A stretch of 64,000 nt of DNA, taken from assembly GCF_048771995.1 (NCBI RefSeq), contig NC_133030.1:54468001-54532000 (forward strand). Direction: 5' to 3'. The notes beneath the pieces were generated by a model. That model made no database searches. It had not been told where the DNA came from and saw nothing but the letters and a program-made list of their open reading frames with translations. Origin of the DNA: Taeniopygia guttata (lineage: Eukaryota > Chordata > Aves > Passeriformes > Estrildidae). Positions within the stretch are counted from its first letter, which is position 1. Every line of letters starts with the position of its first letter. A program made the translations under genes and the position numbers. Positions 11,494 to 26,400 of this stretch are shown here, piece after piece.

Positions 11494-14400
11494 GTATGTT
11501 GTTTGTTCTGGTAGAGCATGTTGATAACTTTAAATGTTGTGAACGACTGCCATTACTGTGAATACCATTGTAGCTTTAGGAATATGTTGAGCCTTCCACT
11601 GTTGCTTGCTTGAGTATTTGTTATCATCTGTGTGCTGGTGCAAACATTTTTGCTCTACTCTGGGTCAGGGTTAGACAACTGAGCTTTCCAGTATTGTTGA
11701 ACAGTTGTTAAGGTGGTGTAATCCTGTGTAGAAATGTGTTAGGTAAGAATTTGGCTCCCTGTGGAGGCCAAATGGAGTAGCTGTTTCACAAGACCTCTGA
11801 TTTGTGTAATCTGGTGTCAAATACACATAGTAATTGTGTGAGGAAGTGAGCTTGTACATGTTGCTTGGTGGGGTGGTGATACCTAACCTGGCGTGGACCC
11901 AGCCTCAGAATGAATGGTGGGACCCTTGGATAGATGTGCCTGCTTGTGGAGCAGTTTTCCTGTAGCCCTTCCAGCTGTTTGTTATGGGATTTGCATGTCC
12001 TGTAGATTGCAGGAGGGTCAGAAAGGCTGGCATCTCTGTTACAGAGATGTTTGGGCCAGAGTGCAAAGAGGTGAGTGAATGATACAGATGTAAAATGAGT
12101 GCTGAGAAGTGCAATCTTTCCCAGTCTAGATAAGAATGCAAGTGCAATCATTCAGGGAGTATCTAGGTCTTAAGTGCCTGTGCATCAGTAGATTTCTTTG
12201 CTCTCAACTTTGGTGCATTACTGCTGGTTGTATTCAGTAATGTGATTTCAAAACTTTGTGTAAGGTTTGGAGACCATTCAGCACACTTCAGTCTCCTGGG
12301 GTCCTAAGCACCAAATATGTTCATTTAGTACTGGAAAAGCAGAAATCAGAAGATACTTGGCTGGATGAATGTTGTATACTGGGCATATATCAGAGAGCAT
12401 TTGACTTTGGAAGCCTTGGTGATCTGTTTCCTTTTTGTGACCACTCTGACACTAGATGTTGGTTTATATGCCACTTGGAAATACTGTAATCTGATATCTA
12501 ATACTTATATATATATATCTAAGTCAGGACTACATGCAGTATGGCAAAAGAGTATGGAAGTTATTACAATACTCAATCTCCTGATAAGAAGTAATCTCTG
12601 TACTGGGCAAACACAAAGGTCCATAGCTCACTAATGCACTCCTGCAGGTTTTGTGCCTACAGCATTTCAAATTTAAAACAACAACAAAAAAACCCACCAA
12701 CTTTTCTTTCGACACACAGTGAGAAGTGAGGTGTGGTATTTAAGAAATGCCGTTATTTCTTATTCAGTATGTGTTTTTGGAAGACTCTTACCTGGTTAAT
12801 AACAGTGACTGCAAAAAACCAAACACCTGCCATGCTTGGATGTGAACAGGTTGGCAGAGCAGATCCTTGACAATCTAAGCAGTAACAATTCTGGCATTGC
12901 TAGAGTCTGGGCAATTTTCCTTCCCTGCTGTGAGGGAATGTGAGACATGCACATGTGTTTATTACAGTGTAGCCAGAATATGTGTAATTTTATCTTTCTG
13001 ACTCTCCAGCCAGTCTGTTACTGAAAAGGACTCGTGCTTAAGGCCATTGAGTTATTTCACTTTATTTAAGTGCTTGTTGTAAACAAATCCTTTATTAAAA
13101 TAAAATTTACACCCCCCCCTTTTTTTTTTTTTTAACAAATAGAGTACCATAAAACTGAGAGTAAAATGGGTTTATGTTGGTCCTGTATTTGGCACTAAAT
13201 TTTTTCACTCAGTGTTGATACACTGCTGCATATACAAACACAGTAATTATATGCTAGCAACTTCTGTTCCAGGGTTGTTTGAGGACAAGGAATTGGGAGT
13301 TAGTGGAGCTAAAGCAGTAAAGATGTCTGCTCAGTATGCAAGAGTAGTTTGAAAAAGCAAGTTGGATGCTTGAGTGAATTCAGTAAGAGCAAGGAAAGCA
13401 TGTCATTGTATTAAACACTATATACCCTGATGTAGTTTAGATTCCTTTTTTTTCCGACTTATAAAAAGCATTATATATACTGAAGCTTCAAGGTACTTAA
13501 GATGCTCAGAAATGTGATGAGACACAAAATGGCTGGTTTGAAAAGCAGAAGCCAGCGAGATGATTTGAAATAACCATACAGAATATATAACATAATTGAA
13601 CTTTTTCAGCCTTTGACATTGATTTGCACTGGTGCTGGCAGCCACAGCTTAGGTAGCCTGTCGGTGAGTTGCTTTATGAAAGATTTCACACAGCTTTAAC
13701 GTGGTGCTTTTCAACTTCATGCTTTAGAAGGGAAATAATTTTCACTGTTCCCATTTTATGTGGGTAAAAGGAACTAAAAAGGAACAGAATCACTAGGTTG
13801 GAAGAGACCTTCAAGATCACTGAGTCCAACCCAGCCCTAACACCTCAACTAAACCCTGGCACCAAGTGCCACATCCAGTCTGTTTTTAAACACATCCAGG
13901 CATGGTGACTCCACCACGAACGAAGCAGCCTGCTCTGGTGGAAGGTGTTCCTCTCCATGGCAGGGCAGTGGAACCAGATGAGTTTTACTCCCTTCCAGCC
14001 CAATCCATTCTATGATTCTAAGGGGTTTACACTACAACACTTGGCAGGTCAGAGCCAGAAACAGCTGTAGAAACTCAGCTTTTTCTGCACTCCAATTTCT
14101 CTTCACAATCTGCCCTGCTCCTGATTCTGCCGGTTGTCCAAAAGGTCACAAGTTTAATTAGTTTACCAAGACAGCTATAAGGCAGTAGTTCAGATAGAGG
14201 AGGCAGCAAGCATCTGTAACAATTGCTAAAACCAGAACAGACTTGAAGGAGTTGGACATTAATACTTTTTTACCCTAAGGGTATTTAATTGACTGTAATA
14301 GAAAGTAAATTTTCATTAGGTATTGTTTGAAAAACAATAATTGTAGAAACAATATTTTGCCTGTTTGCACAGATTGAGAAATGGCAACTATTTTGGATCA

Positions 14401-17400
14401 GGTGCAGACTGAAAAACAGGGAATGAGTTTTGCTAATTTGAAAACCACTGTGCAGTTTTCTGGAGGCATTGTGGTCATTTTACTTTGGGCATGCCATATG
14501 CCCAAAGTAAGGTTTCCAATTTACACTGAAAACTCAAATGTTCAAATTTATTGAAATAATGTTGTATTTTCTCCTTACAATTAACTATATCCACTTTTAA
14601 TGGTTTTAGAATATATTGAATAATCAAAACTAAGTGCTTCATAAACTGAAATTTTTGTACTACAAAAATTCAGATGAGCTAAAATAGTTTTTCTCTTTTC
14701 TCTTCAGGTCTTCTAGTCCAAAATGTACAGCATGTCAAGAAAGCATAGTAAAAGATAAGGTATTGTTAAAATTGTTTCTTATTCAAGAGTATTGAACTGT
14801 GTGGCATACACAAACTGTGGTACTGTTATGTGGTAATTATTTCATAGACTTAATAAGCTGCCTAAAAAGGTAGGTTTGTCATAAAACCTAAGCCATGCAT
14901 TTATAGAGGTAGGTGGCTCATTTTTCCTGTTAACCTCATGGTAGAAAACATGACAGCTTCATCCCAAAAAGTTGAGACAGGTGTCACATCTCTTATTCAT
15001 AGTTGGGAGCTGCAGCAACACATTGTAGGTGTCCTCCCATCAATCAAGAGGATGATAAGAAATATTCCATTTCCTGTAGATGCAGGGATGTGACAGGCCT
15101 AGGTGAACACTGATTTGGCTCCAGGCCAGTGGCTGCTGTTTCACTCATCTCTTTTACAGTGTGGTGTTCGGTAACCCCACTGGAATTAGGACAGTGGGGA
15201 GTTACAGTAATGGTAATGGAATCAGATTCTTTTTTATGTGTATAAGTTATTTCAGTGATACCCTCTTCACTGTTTTTCACATCACAGCTTTTTGCTGCCT
15301 TTGAAACATTGAAGGTAGAAAAACTTCTTGACTTAGTACATGGTTTATGTGGTTTTACATTATTGCTGAAGTGTTTAGTAAATTTTTTGTGCTAGTAGTC
15401 TTTCTTGCCCAAATGAATACTTGTCTTCATAACCATTTTGAAGAAAAGGTTGATGGGTACATTAATCTGTCTTTGTTTTAATCCAGAACAGTTCTCTGAA
15501 CAGTTTTCAGTGTAATTTACTTTCGATGTGGATGGACTCTCCAGGAGCTCAGACCAACAATACTGATGCCTAATTTATTTGTTCTTTTAACTCTTTACTT
15601 TCTGGCTCTCAATATACATAAAAATGTACATTTATTATGAAACTTCAAGTATCTTTAAAACAGGACAAGAAGGCCAATGTATATTAAATACTTATTAGAC
15701 TAACTCTGCAAATTAGTGTTTTTCATGAAACTGGAAACCTTTCTTTCCACAAAATGCTGAAGTCCTAAATCACAGAAATGCTTTTAGATAGTCTTTGAAA
15801 AAACTTGAAAGGTTGTCTTACCTTACCTTCAGTCAGCAAAACTCTGCATACTGACCCTGTGAATTACTTTGGAAGAGATACTGCAGCATAGCCAATTGAT
15901 TATTTAAATGAGAATTGTTGATTCATTAAACTTCCCACACGCTTCTGAAAAGTAAATAGAAATCAGTGACCTGTGTCAGATGGGATCAGATGAGAGTGAT
16001 TGCAGTGTTCCCTCCTTCACTGATACTGAGGATAGGTTCATAGTCACTGTGGGCAGGTGGATTATAATTCTTGGTTAAGTGTTAGCATGCAGAACCATTC
16101 CATAATTGCAGGAGTGCTGCGGTGTGCACATTATCACAGGAGTCCATTTATCAGAAAAGCAGTCATGGGTTGGGCTTGGTTCTTAGGTATTTCTTAATGG
16201 CTATTAAAGCAGTTGAAAAACAATTAAAAGTTTATCTCTTTAGTTTTGGACTTTAAAACAGCACTAATGGTTTCAATTCTTGTCTCTGTCTAGTTCCTGC
16301 CTTTTGCAGTTTGGCTCCTTGAGAGTTCAGTTGTGTTTTCTCTTATGGGGTAAAACTCAAACCCCAGCCTTTCTATCTGTAGCTTCTTCTAGTTTTATTG
16401 TGGACAAAAAATGCTCAAAGTGTTTATAAATATTAAAATTGAGAAATAGTTAAAACCTGCTTATCTGTGAAATAAAAAACCTCCTTCCATCCAAAACCTT
16501 AGAAAATATCTGTAATTATTTGTCACCACTGAAGTGCAGGTAGGTATTCCAGCCACCCAATCTACTAATTTTGGGACCACAATCGATGAAACGCTTTACC
16601 CCCAAACTACTGTGCTTTGAGTCTGTTTTGTCCTATGGTATTGTGCCTAATATAGCAGCTCCCCAAACAATGGAGAGAATTCTAGCTTGTGCAGGCCTAA
16701 TATTTTCAAGCAAAAACCAAATTTGGTTCTTTTTTGTACCTTTCCCTTTATTGTATTTGCAGTACAGCTGAAACAGTAGTAGAGTATCTGTCCAAATAGT
16801 CTTTCATTGAGCTGCTTCACAGCTGAGGAACCTCGGTGTTGTGCACATTCTAGAAAAATGGAATAGCAAGATTTTATTTCTGGCACATAAAGCTAGAATT
16901 GACTGACACTGTTGTAGCTGAATTGCATGGCTTCTACTTTATTTGAACTTGCATATCCTTGAATGGCTTTCAGTTTCTAAAATTAAGTGATTTTTTGATT
17001 TTTCAGGTATTTAAAGATAATTGTTGCAGGAGAGAACTACTTGCCCTTCAGATATATTGCAGAAATGAAAACAAGGGCTGTAAGGAGCAGCTATCTTTGG
17101 GTCAATTACTGGTAAGTTAATCTAACAGTCTTAAACTTTCTTTTGAGTTAGAGATTGATTTAAAAATTCTTGCAAATTAAAATAACAGTCAGTTTCTTAC
17201 CTTACTCCCACTGGTGGTTAATGTGATTTAGAAATGTTATGATAGATTTAAATAGTTTTCAAACTCAGCTTTTTTATAAACTGTAAGGAATTCTAAAAGA
17301 ATCGTGATTGTCTGGCACTAAAGCTTGGAAATATAAACATACAAACCAAATGAGAACTGGAAAGAGAAATAGAAGAGTGAAGAATCTTAATGTGTACTTG

Positions 17401-20400
17401 ACAAATGTGAGAAATTTGATTTCTATTTTGGTGTGTTTTTATTTATCTTAATCCTCTCATGTGGTGTTTATATTTTAAATTAAACCTTTAGCTTCTCCAG
17501 AGTTGTGTAAAATAAGCTGTAGCTGTTTGGTGAAGGCATGAGATAGCAGTAATTCAGTAATTCAGCAATTGTATGGTATGGCTGCACAGCAGTTTGCAGT
17601 AAGATGTGTAGATTCTTGCTTTGAGTGAGCAAGCTCAGGTACCTAAACAATTTAAAGCAGCATCTGTGTTTATGTGGAATAATACTAATTTAAAAAGGGG
17701 GATTATTTTTTCTTTAAATGGCCTGGGTAGAATTTTGTGCTGTTAGAATGCTTTTAGTGTAGGAGTAGCTCATGTACATCTGTAATGCAGTGAAATCAGC
17801 TGTCCAGTTAAAGGGACTGTACAGTCAGAAATGTATTCCTGAGTAGTTTTGTCAGTGTTTGCTCTTGTGGGATGCAGTTCACAAAATAACTCTTCTTACT
17901 TTGGTTCTGAAGTCTTCAAAGGATGGAAGACATCCACAAAACTTAATTGGATTGACTTTTTTTTTGTTTTTCTTTAATCTTTCAGATGCATTTGAGGACT
18001 GACTGTCAGTTTGAAGAACTCCCATGTCCTCGTGCTGATTGCAAAGAAAAAATACTACGAAAAGATTTGCCAGACCATGTAGAGAAGACGTGTAAATACC
18101 GGGAGACAACCTGTAAATACTGTAAAAGCCAAGTCCCAATGATTATGTTGCAGGTGCAGTATTTTCTTGTGTATATACATCAAGATTCCCTACATTAATG
18201 TAGAATAATAACAACTTTTCTTGACCTTCTCTGTAGCTGCCAAAAGAGCTTTAGCCCCTTAGCCAGAATTAATAATTCAAAAAAGAAAATAAGCTGACTT
18301 TCAAAACATTACTTTTTCCTGCAAAAAAAAGTGCATTGAACAGGGAATATTTTCTTTATTCTGATGTTCAGATACTGCATTTTAAAAAGATTTAAAAAGA
18401 TCCACTGCCTGGTATTGATACTAAAGTTAATTTTCCTGTGCTTTTTAGATTTTTTTTGCAATTTCGATAATAAATGCAACTACTATAATAACTATCACAT
18501 ATTATGTAAGAAAAGCATAAGCATTGCAATTGACTGGAAAAATAACATCTTCTATGTCGTCCTTCTTGGGTACTGTGTGATATGTTATGGGAGGAAGGGA
18601 AGAATGTAAAACCAGTTCTGTCTTATGAGACGAAAGGAAGAGTGCAAAAGCAAATTGTACCTTGGCATAATGAGCAGTGGTACATGACAGGACAAGGATG
18701 AGTTACTGCTGTTCTTGGCATCAGAGTAGCTTGTCTGATAGGCAGCATATTGAGGGTTAGAATTACAGAGCAGAGGTTGAGAAAGTCATGCTTTTTTACA
18801 CATTGAATTTTAACTTTGACTGTGTTTATGTTATTTCACATGGAAAGATATTATGCTGAATCTATCTGGGTATGATTTTAAGATTTTTTAAGTTGTCTAT
18901 ATAGTTTCTGTAGTTTGATGGACTTGGATCTCACACCTTCTTACTACAGTAAGACTGATGAAAGGTTTATTCTCATTTGTGTTCTTGTATGTTGTTTGTT
19001 AGGTGAAGTCTGAGAATGATGAGAAGTGTTCTTTGCTTGGACATGTTGTTACAAAAAGGCATAGGTAGAAACTTGCCAAGTTCTGGTTTAGATTTGGCTC
19101 TCAATTAACTGAGTGCACACTTGCAGATGCTGGTAGTTCAATAACTGTGCCTTACCTAGAATCAGGTGGCTGAGATGTGAAAATACACAGAAAAAATTGT
19201 CAGCCCTGTATTTATTCTTGTACATTCCAATACAGAGGTGAAGTGTATTTAGGTAGATTATGGATGCTGTTCTCCCAGAATTATGATTAGGCTGGGGATT
19301 GGCATGAGGCAAAAACTGATATTAAAAAATGTGTGGTGTCTTAACAGACAGAATCAGTGAGTTTTTACTATGTTCTGCAAACTTGATGGGCTGATATTTT
19401 TGGGGCTTTCTCCTAGATTTTTAAAAGTTCAGTGGTCATAGAAATGCAGATGGGGCTTCTTTGTTGTGACCTGATTAAAATGTTATCTCACTATACTTTA
19501 GTAATAAGAATCAGAAGCTTAATAACACTGTATGTTTGAATCTTAGAATCACAGAATGATTTGACTTGGAAGGGATCTTCAAGATCATTCTTGTTCCAAC
19601 CTTTCTGCTGTGGGCAGGGAGAGCTTCCACTCAACCAGTTTGCTCAAAACCACATCCAACATGGCCTTGAATGCTTCCAGGGATTAAGCATTCACTGTTT
19701 CTCTGAAAAATCTGTTCCAGTGCCTCATTATCCTCACAGTCTAGAGCTTCCTAAGATCTAATTTAAATCTGCCCTCTATCAGCTTAAAGCCCTTCTCCCT
19801 TGTCAAATCTCTACATGCCTCTGTAAAAAAAGTCCCTCTCTGGCTTTCTGTAGGCCCCTTTAAGTACTGTAAGGTTTCTTTTGACTTCTCATTTAAGTTT
19901 TGTCACCCCGTTGACAAAACTGGACTTTTAAAGATGAACTTGAGTTCATCTCTGGGTTCTGCAGCCTAGAATTTTCTGTAATGTAATAATGACTGAAGCT
20001 GGCCTCAGTGACTTGAACTGAAAACGGAGATGGGGGAGCGGACTGAGAAAAAAGGTATGCAAATGGAAACAAAAAATTTTACTGGAGAACATGTGGTTCA
20101 TGTCTTCATAGAATCCCGTGACCCGTGGGGTAGGAAATCCCCGTTGTTGGAGGCAGACTCCGACAAGTTAACAATGTCAGTAGAATACTTTTGTAGATTG
20201 TATTTTTCTTGTCTGCATGCTCACTCGCCTCTTAATGTCCTTTGTTCAAACAGTCTAAAAATTTAGGGTTTCTTTTTGTCACAAACCTACCTTTTCCATC
20301 CTCTACCCCCGACAGATAAAGATGGTGCATTGTTAGAATGGAAATTAGTAGTATGAAATGCTTCTGGATTACTGTATTTTTCTGTATGTAATCCATAAAG

Positions 20401-23400
20401 CTGCTTGGAAGTGCTTGTCCTGTAACACCGATCCTTAGACAGCAGCAGAGTGACACGGATCTGGAAGGACAGCACTGTTTTATGCCTGGGCTCCTCCCTG
20501 AAACCCTGGCCATAAACCAGACCCTGTCAGGACAGTCTGGGCTTTACCCAGTGCTCTGAAATACAGCTGGACTGACTGGGATAGCATCAGGGAAGACCCC
20601 AGACATTGTCCCTTGCTCCCTCACTGCTCTGGAGCCAGACATGTTCCTAATGTGGCACTGGCTCTTCTGGGAGTAGTGTTAATATGCTGCCCTGCCCTCA
20701 CCTGTGCTGGCAGCCCTGCATGTGCTATGACCTGTGGTTTGTACTGCAGTTGGTGTTTGGCTTTATGTACTCCACTGGGTGAATTGAGGTTAGGAGGGAG
20801 AGAGTTCTGCCACTGGACTGGGGTTACTCTAGTATATCCTGAAGTCTCTGGAAAGGCTTGCTGTGGCTCAGTGGGTGGACACTGGGATGTGGAGCAAGGA
20901 GGAAAACAGGAGAGAATACTGAGGAGTTGCATGTTGCCTTTTTATCATGAACCAAGACTTAGTGTCACAGCCTTTGTCAGATGGTTTGGGTAGGTTAGGG
21001 AACAGGGTTAGGGAATGAAAATTAGGGAATGAACATTAGAAGGGAATATTACTTTTCTGGGTTTGTAGTTGATAAATAATTAATGATGTGTGTCAGGCAT
21101 TAGGCTCCTGGAGTGGTTGTGTGAGATGTCTCCCTTCAGCACAATTCCAGATGTGTTCAGAATGAGAGGCCCATGTCCAGCTCTTGGTGCTTTGGGGCTC
21201 CACTTGTCAGAAGAGCATCGCTGTCACCCCGACAGGCTGCTCTGAGGAGAGGGGTTGGCATTACTCCTGGCTGGTACCCTGCTGGGGGCAGACTGAAGAT
21301 GGCTCAGGAGCTGTCCCAGCTCTCTGGCTGAGGAGCAGCTGAGGGTTCCCTGGTTCCTGTGGCTGGGACTGCGCCATGTCCCAAGTGAGCGAGTGTGAAT
21401 GGGGAGCATGGCAGGGTGGATGGCTCAGGACAGCATGAGGGCCTGCTTTAAAAGGAGGAGATAGACAACTTCAGATGGTTGCAGATTTATGCCAGAATTC
21501 CCACCAAGGCCTTTCGCATCTTGGAGATCAGATCTGCTTTACGTCTCGGTTTTCTTTCAAAAAATAGAACTGTTACTGGGCAAAAAGGGCATGCTATTTG
21601 TTCTTCCCTTTCTAACAGGCTTGTAAATCTAGAACTTTGTTTCCTTTGCTTTCCTGAAGTACCAGAAATTAAGCAGTGTGTTTCAAGTTGAATGGGACAT
21701 GTCACTTGACGAGAAACGGATTTTTCATTTTGTCGAAAACAGAGAGGAAATGTAAATTCAGTTATCTTGGGCCTGACTTTCTTCCCTCACTGGGGTGGTA
21801 GGGCTTGACAGCTATGCTGAGATACCTGTCATCTTAAAATCTCTGCCCAGCATCATGATGTGTAACAGTGAGTCTTAGTATCAGGTATTTGGGAATCAAA
21901 ATTAAAAAATAATTGGAAGAGAATCTCTGTGAGTGGACAGTGTACATTTCTGATGAACTTTTTCATGCAGTATATACCCTTTCTAGAAAGGACATCTGCA
22001 CTGGTTCTGCTTTCTCTTAAAGATGCCCAATTTTGTGAGTAATTCTTGGGGGTTAAAGTTTGACTTCAACTACTGTTTCATTGTATGAAGTAAAACCAAT
22101 GAAATGGGAAGCAAATAGATTTGCTTTTCATGGGAGAAGACAATGAACCTCTTGGTTTTGCTTCAGAATATCAACACCTCCATCAAAAGTATAAAATGAT
22201 GTTTGAGCAATTGCAGTTCTGTAACTGCACAATTGGGAATAACATTGAAAAAATGTTGTGGGATTTTTAATTATTGTAGGATGCTTTTCTTTGCAGGTAA
22301 GTAATTTCTTAATTAAAGTGTAAGATCTGATTTGTGGTTTGTTTGCTTTTTTCCTCTGTAGAAACATGAAGATACAGAATGCCCATGTGTCATGGTTTCA
22401 TGTCCTCATAAATGTAGTGTTAAAACACTCATGAGGAGCGAGGTAAGAAGTCATGTCCAGTGTTGTGCTGAAAAACAAAATAGTGTCTTTAGTAAGATCT
22501 CGCAAGAATTTTGCCAGAAGCCATTTCCTTGTTAAAATGTGAGATCTAAGGAAAAGCTTTTTCTACCACACAGTTAAGTGTGATAACACTCAAATATTTT
22601 TAATGAGTTCTTCAAAAACTTTTTAAACAGAAACAATTTCTTAATTTGAGTCATTATTACACTTGGCTTGTCCAAGGTTAGCGCATGTCCTTCTTGCTTT
22701 TATTTTTACTATCTCTCCCCCTGCCCTTCCCTCGTTTCAGCACCATAAAGCAGCATCTTGGGGTAGTTAGCTTATATTAAAATACACAATTATGATTCAG
22801 TCCACGTTGATAAGAGTTAGTAAAGACTATAAAAATCATGTAGATGTGAAATTTCATGTAAAAACTTAAATTACTATTAAATCTATTAAATTTGGGGGGG
22901 GGGGGGAATAGTATCTAATACTTAGGGAAATGGTGTAAGATTAAGGTTGAGTACAGCACTCCAACAGCAGATGCAAGAATGCATAAAAGTTTCTCCTTAT
23001 GTGTAGAAGCTTCCAGTAATATGTAAATTAAAAAAAACCTCAAGCCTGGCTCTGAAGAGATCCATGTTCTTGTTCATGAAAAGATAAAAGTAGCATGTGT
23101 CAAAATTTGAGGTACTTATTTTTCCCTTAAGAACTTACTTGCCAAGGAGAGAGAAGAACTTACTGAAGTCTTCATCACTCAGTAAGCCTCTTTTAAGGAA
23201 AGTGAAGTTTCTGATCTGAGGATGAGCTTTTCTCTTTCCTCTGCTACTTAGTTCCCAAGCTGGATTCATACCATTTTGCAGTTGCACTTGTAAATTATTA
23301 ATTGTAGCAGAGTGCAGAAGGCACATAAGAGTCCTGCCAAAGTTTAATGCAGTCTTTTCCTCCAAGATAATGAAATACAAAATATATGATAGATACTGTA

Positions 23401-26400
23401 TTTATTAAGAGAAATTGAGCTGTTAAGAAAAGAGAAAATACATATACTGGCCAACCCTACCAGTGCTTACTGCCAGGATTAGATCCTGGTTCTGGAGCAC
23501 TTTGGCTTATTCTTAAACCCTGACTTCAGCTGTTACTTTCAAAAGAGGTGTGTCTGAGTGCTTGTAAGGGCTGCACCATTACAGGCTGGGTTGTTACACA
23601 CAGAGTCAGGATGGGGTTTGAAACCATGGGTAGAAACAGAACTTTAAACAGCCCTTTGCCCTACATCATCTGTTGCTGTATGTTGCTTAATTTTTTTTTC
23701 TAATACTGTGAAAATGTATGTTTCCTTGGTTGCATGATTAGGGACAAGAAGTCTAATGCAGAAAATGGGAAAATGCCTGCCTAACAGTTTGAGAAAATTC
23801 CATAGTGTACAAGTGGATAACTGACTGTAGAATAAAAGGCAATTTTCATGTTTAATTCATAACTCTTTGGCAGACTTCTGGCTTTCAGAAGCTGAAAAAC
23901 GTGGCATTCTTGTAAAACCTGTTAGACCACATGTCCCTTTCTTACTTCATTTTTTTTCTCCACTACATCTTTTGAAATGATACTGTGAATTTCTACAGGT
24001 AGTGTTTAGAATACAATAGTTGTGAATCAGAGATGAGTGACTGATGGCATCTCAGTATGAGATTTTAAAGACTCTCTTGTCTGTTCCAGAGCTACACATT
24101 GAGAACAGTGTTGATTCACCACTTCTTTCCAGGGAGGTGGCTGAGCTGAGTCATGTGGGGCTTAAGGTGTGGGAATTTCAGATGAGATTCTGCAACCCAA
24201 AAGAGTGATGCCAGCTGAGGAGCCAGGCTCTGGCTCGTCTGCTTTGTGGGAGATACAAACTGCAGACTCTGTTTTTGAAAAGAGAGTGTTTGTTAGGCTG
24301 TCCTTTCCAAAATTGTCTTTCTGCTCCAACTTTTAGGCAGTTTGCATCCAGCTGCTGCCATCTGTGCTGCTGCTGTCCATGTATATGTATATGCTTCTGT
24401 GAATTGGTTTACTTTTAAATGAAAAGTGGGCTCATAATAATCCAAGATATTGGACTAAATCTCAATCTGTGAAAAATGCAGGCATTTTACTAATCAGTTT
24501 TAATCCCGTGTACTGCATTTTTTAAAAGTTACTTAACTTGTACCTATTCTAAAACTCTTTGTCTGTTTCATGCAGTACTTGTTTAGTCTTTTTTGTGTAA
24601 TTTAACTGTTAAATTTAGGCACGGAGAATTGCATGTTATGTTTTGAAAAGTCGGTTCCTCATGAAATTAGGATTAGAAAAAATGTACTTTATTACAGTGA
24701 AACTGATCTTAAGACTTGCTCAGAGCACCAGTAAAAAAAAAAATCTTTTTTTTGAGAAAATATTAGACATTCACTAAAGTCAAATGAAATCAAATAATTA
24801 TAGAGTATGTTCTTTCTGTTTGTTTTGGTCTTTTTTAAATTGGGTTGCCCATTGAAATAGTCTTTGGTAGAAGTTTCACTGTATATTAAATGTATCACAC
24901 TGTATACTGTATTGGCATGTGCGTGTGGTTTACATATGTGTATATACAGAATTAGCACTTGAGATCAGACTGGAGAAAATATACACATGTGTGTTGTATG
25001 TTCTGCAAATGGCACACAATACAAACCTGATAACCTCTGCCCTTTATGTTATCATGCCGAAGTCTTTTTGCCAAAACTCACATTTTTTTCCTATTGCAGT
25101 TGAATGCACATTTGTCAGAATGTATTAATGCCCCAAGTACCTGTAGTTTTAAGCGTTATGGCTGCACTTTTCAGGTCAGTATATAACAATTATACTTCCC
25201 AATTGATGAAAGTCTGCAAATAGAACCTAATCCTTTGACATGAAAGTTCTGGACGTCTCTAGTTTCAGTTAAGAAAATCATCCAGTTGCACCAACTGATT
25301 ATACAGGAGATGTTTGATTTTGCATTTAAAAAAATAAACCACATGAAAAGCCCACACATTCCTGCAGTGGTTTTTGAGTCCAGGTATTCGGTGTATCTTG
25401 TCAAAATAGAAATATGGTACATTTGAAGAACTTGTTAATGTAGAATAAGAGGAAAGTCTCTTTAGTTCTTCAGAGAATAGACTAGTAACTTCAGTTCTTT
25501 CTATTAAAGCATTTTCTTGAATAAGTATGTTTATATTTTCTCTCATTTGTGTGTTTTAATTGAGGTTACATATAGGTTAGCACACTTAAAACATAAATTT
25601 TTTATGTGCATTAATATGTCTGTGTGCACATAGGTGTATAATCAAAGCATGAAATTTATTTTTTAAGAAAAGTTTTAGGTTTTAATCCTGGCAATCCCTG
25701 CAATATTTAAAAAAATAAAGTCAAACCTGAGAGTTTAGTTTCAGCAGTATTATTCCAGTTTCTTCCAATATTCTGCTTCCCTTACCATAAGTCCTGGGGA
25801 ATTTGGATGCTTATGTAATGAAAATATTAGTCAGGACATTTCAGAAACCGCTGACAGAAAAAAATGGCTTGTATGTGATAGAGTGATTAATTTGTTAGCC
25901 CATGGCTATTTAAAAGTACAAGGACTCACTGAGGAGCAACACGTCTCTATAGATGATGTCCTGCAGGTATTTCCAGGTTCTTAAATAACGAGCATTCATC
26001 TTTTTAAGTGTTAACAGTAATGCTCTTAGTGGTAGAACTGATAATGCTGTAACCCTGCCCACTGTTATGTTGTACGTATTGCCATTCATTTTATGTATGT
26101 ATATGTGTGCATATATGTACATATATCCACATATATATTTTTAGTACTTTATATAGAGTACATACCTTGAGGATCATTGAAACCCTTTCAGTTGCTTTGC
26201 AGTACTATCTACCATCAAAGCTAATAATTCTCTGCATTGCAAAGCACTTACTGAAGTAGGTGTAAGCAACACAATACAAACAAAGTAATGTGGTCTGCAT
26301 CTTATGTACTCTGTATATAATCTATGTGTGTTCTGTACACTCTTTATATAGTGATTATTTGTAACAGCACTTATAGGTTGTGCAGAGGCAGCATATCTGA

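Larger units (their letters stand above)
11494..14707 (+). other. TRAF3: TRAF3 intron between coding exons 1 and 2
   Basis: A GT-AG intron of about 3.2 kb that interrupts the RING domain within codon 81. It contains a short TA repeat at 12505-12518, a C8/T14 tract at 13112-13133, a pair of oppositely oriented CR1 3' ends at 13776-14020 and a perfect 13-bp inverted repeat at 14480-14510. No exon or RNA gene was recognised in it. Confidence 0.9.
18154..22361 (+). other. TRAF3: TRAF3 intron between coding exons 4 and 5
   Basis: A 4.2-kb GT-AG intron. It contains a CR1 LINE fragment at 19545-19895 and a degenerate TTAGGG-like repeat at 20993-21045. Its middle part (about 20.4-21.5 kb) is GC-richer than the flanks and carries chance frames of up to 126 codons with no family resemblance. 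Confidence 0.9.

Noticed and set aside
20613..20993. 126-codon plus-strand frame in a TRAF3 intron
   Set aside because: It is Cys/Gly/Leu-rich with no recognisable motif, an opposite-strand frame overlaps it, and it has no exon-like splice signals in phase with TRAF3.
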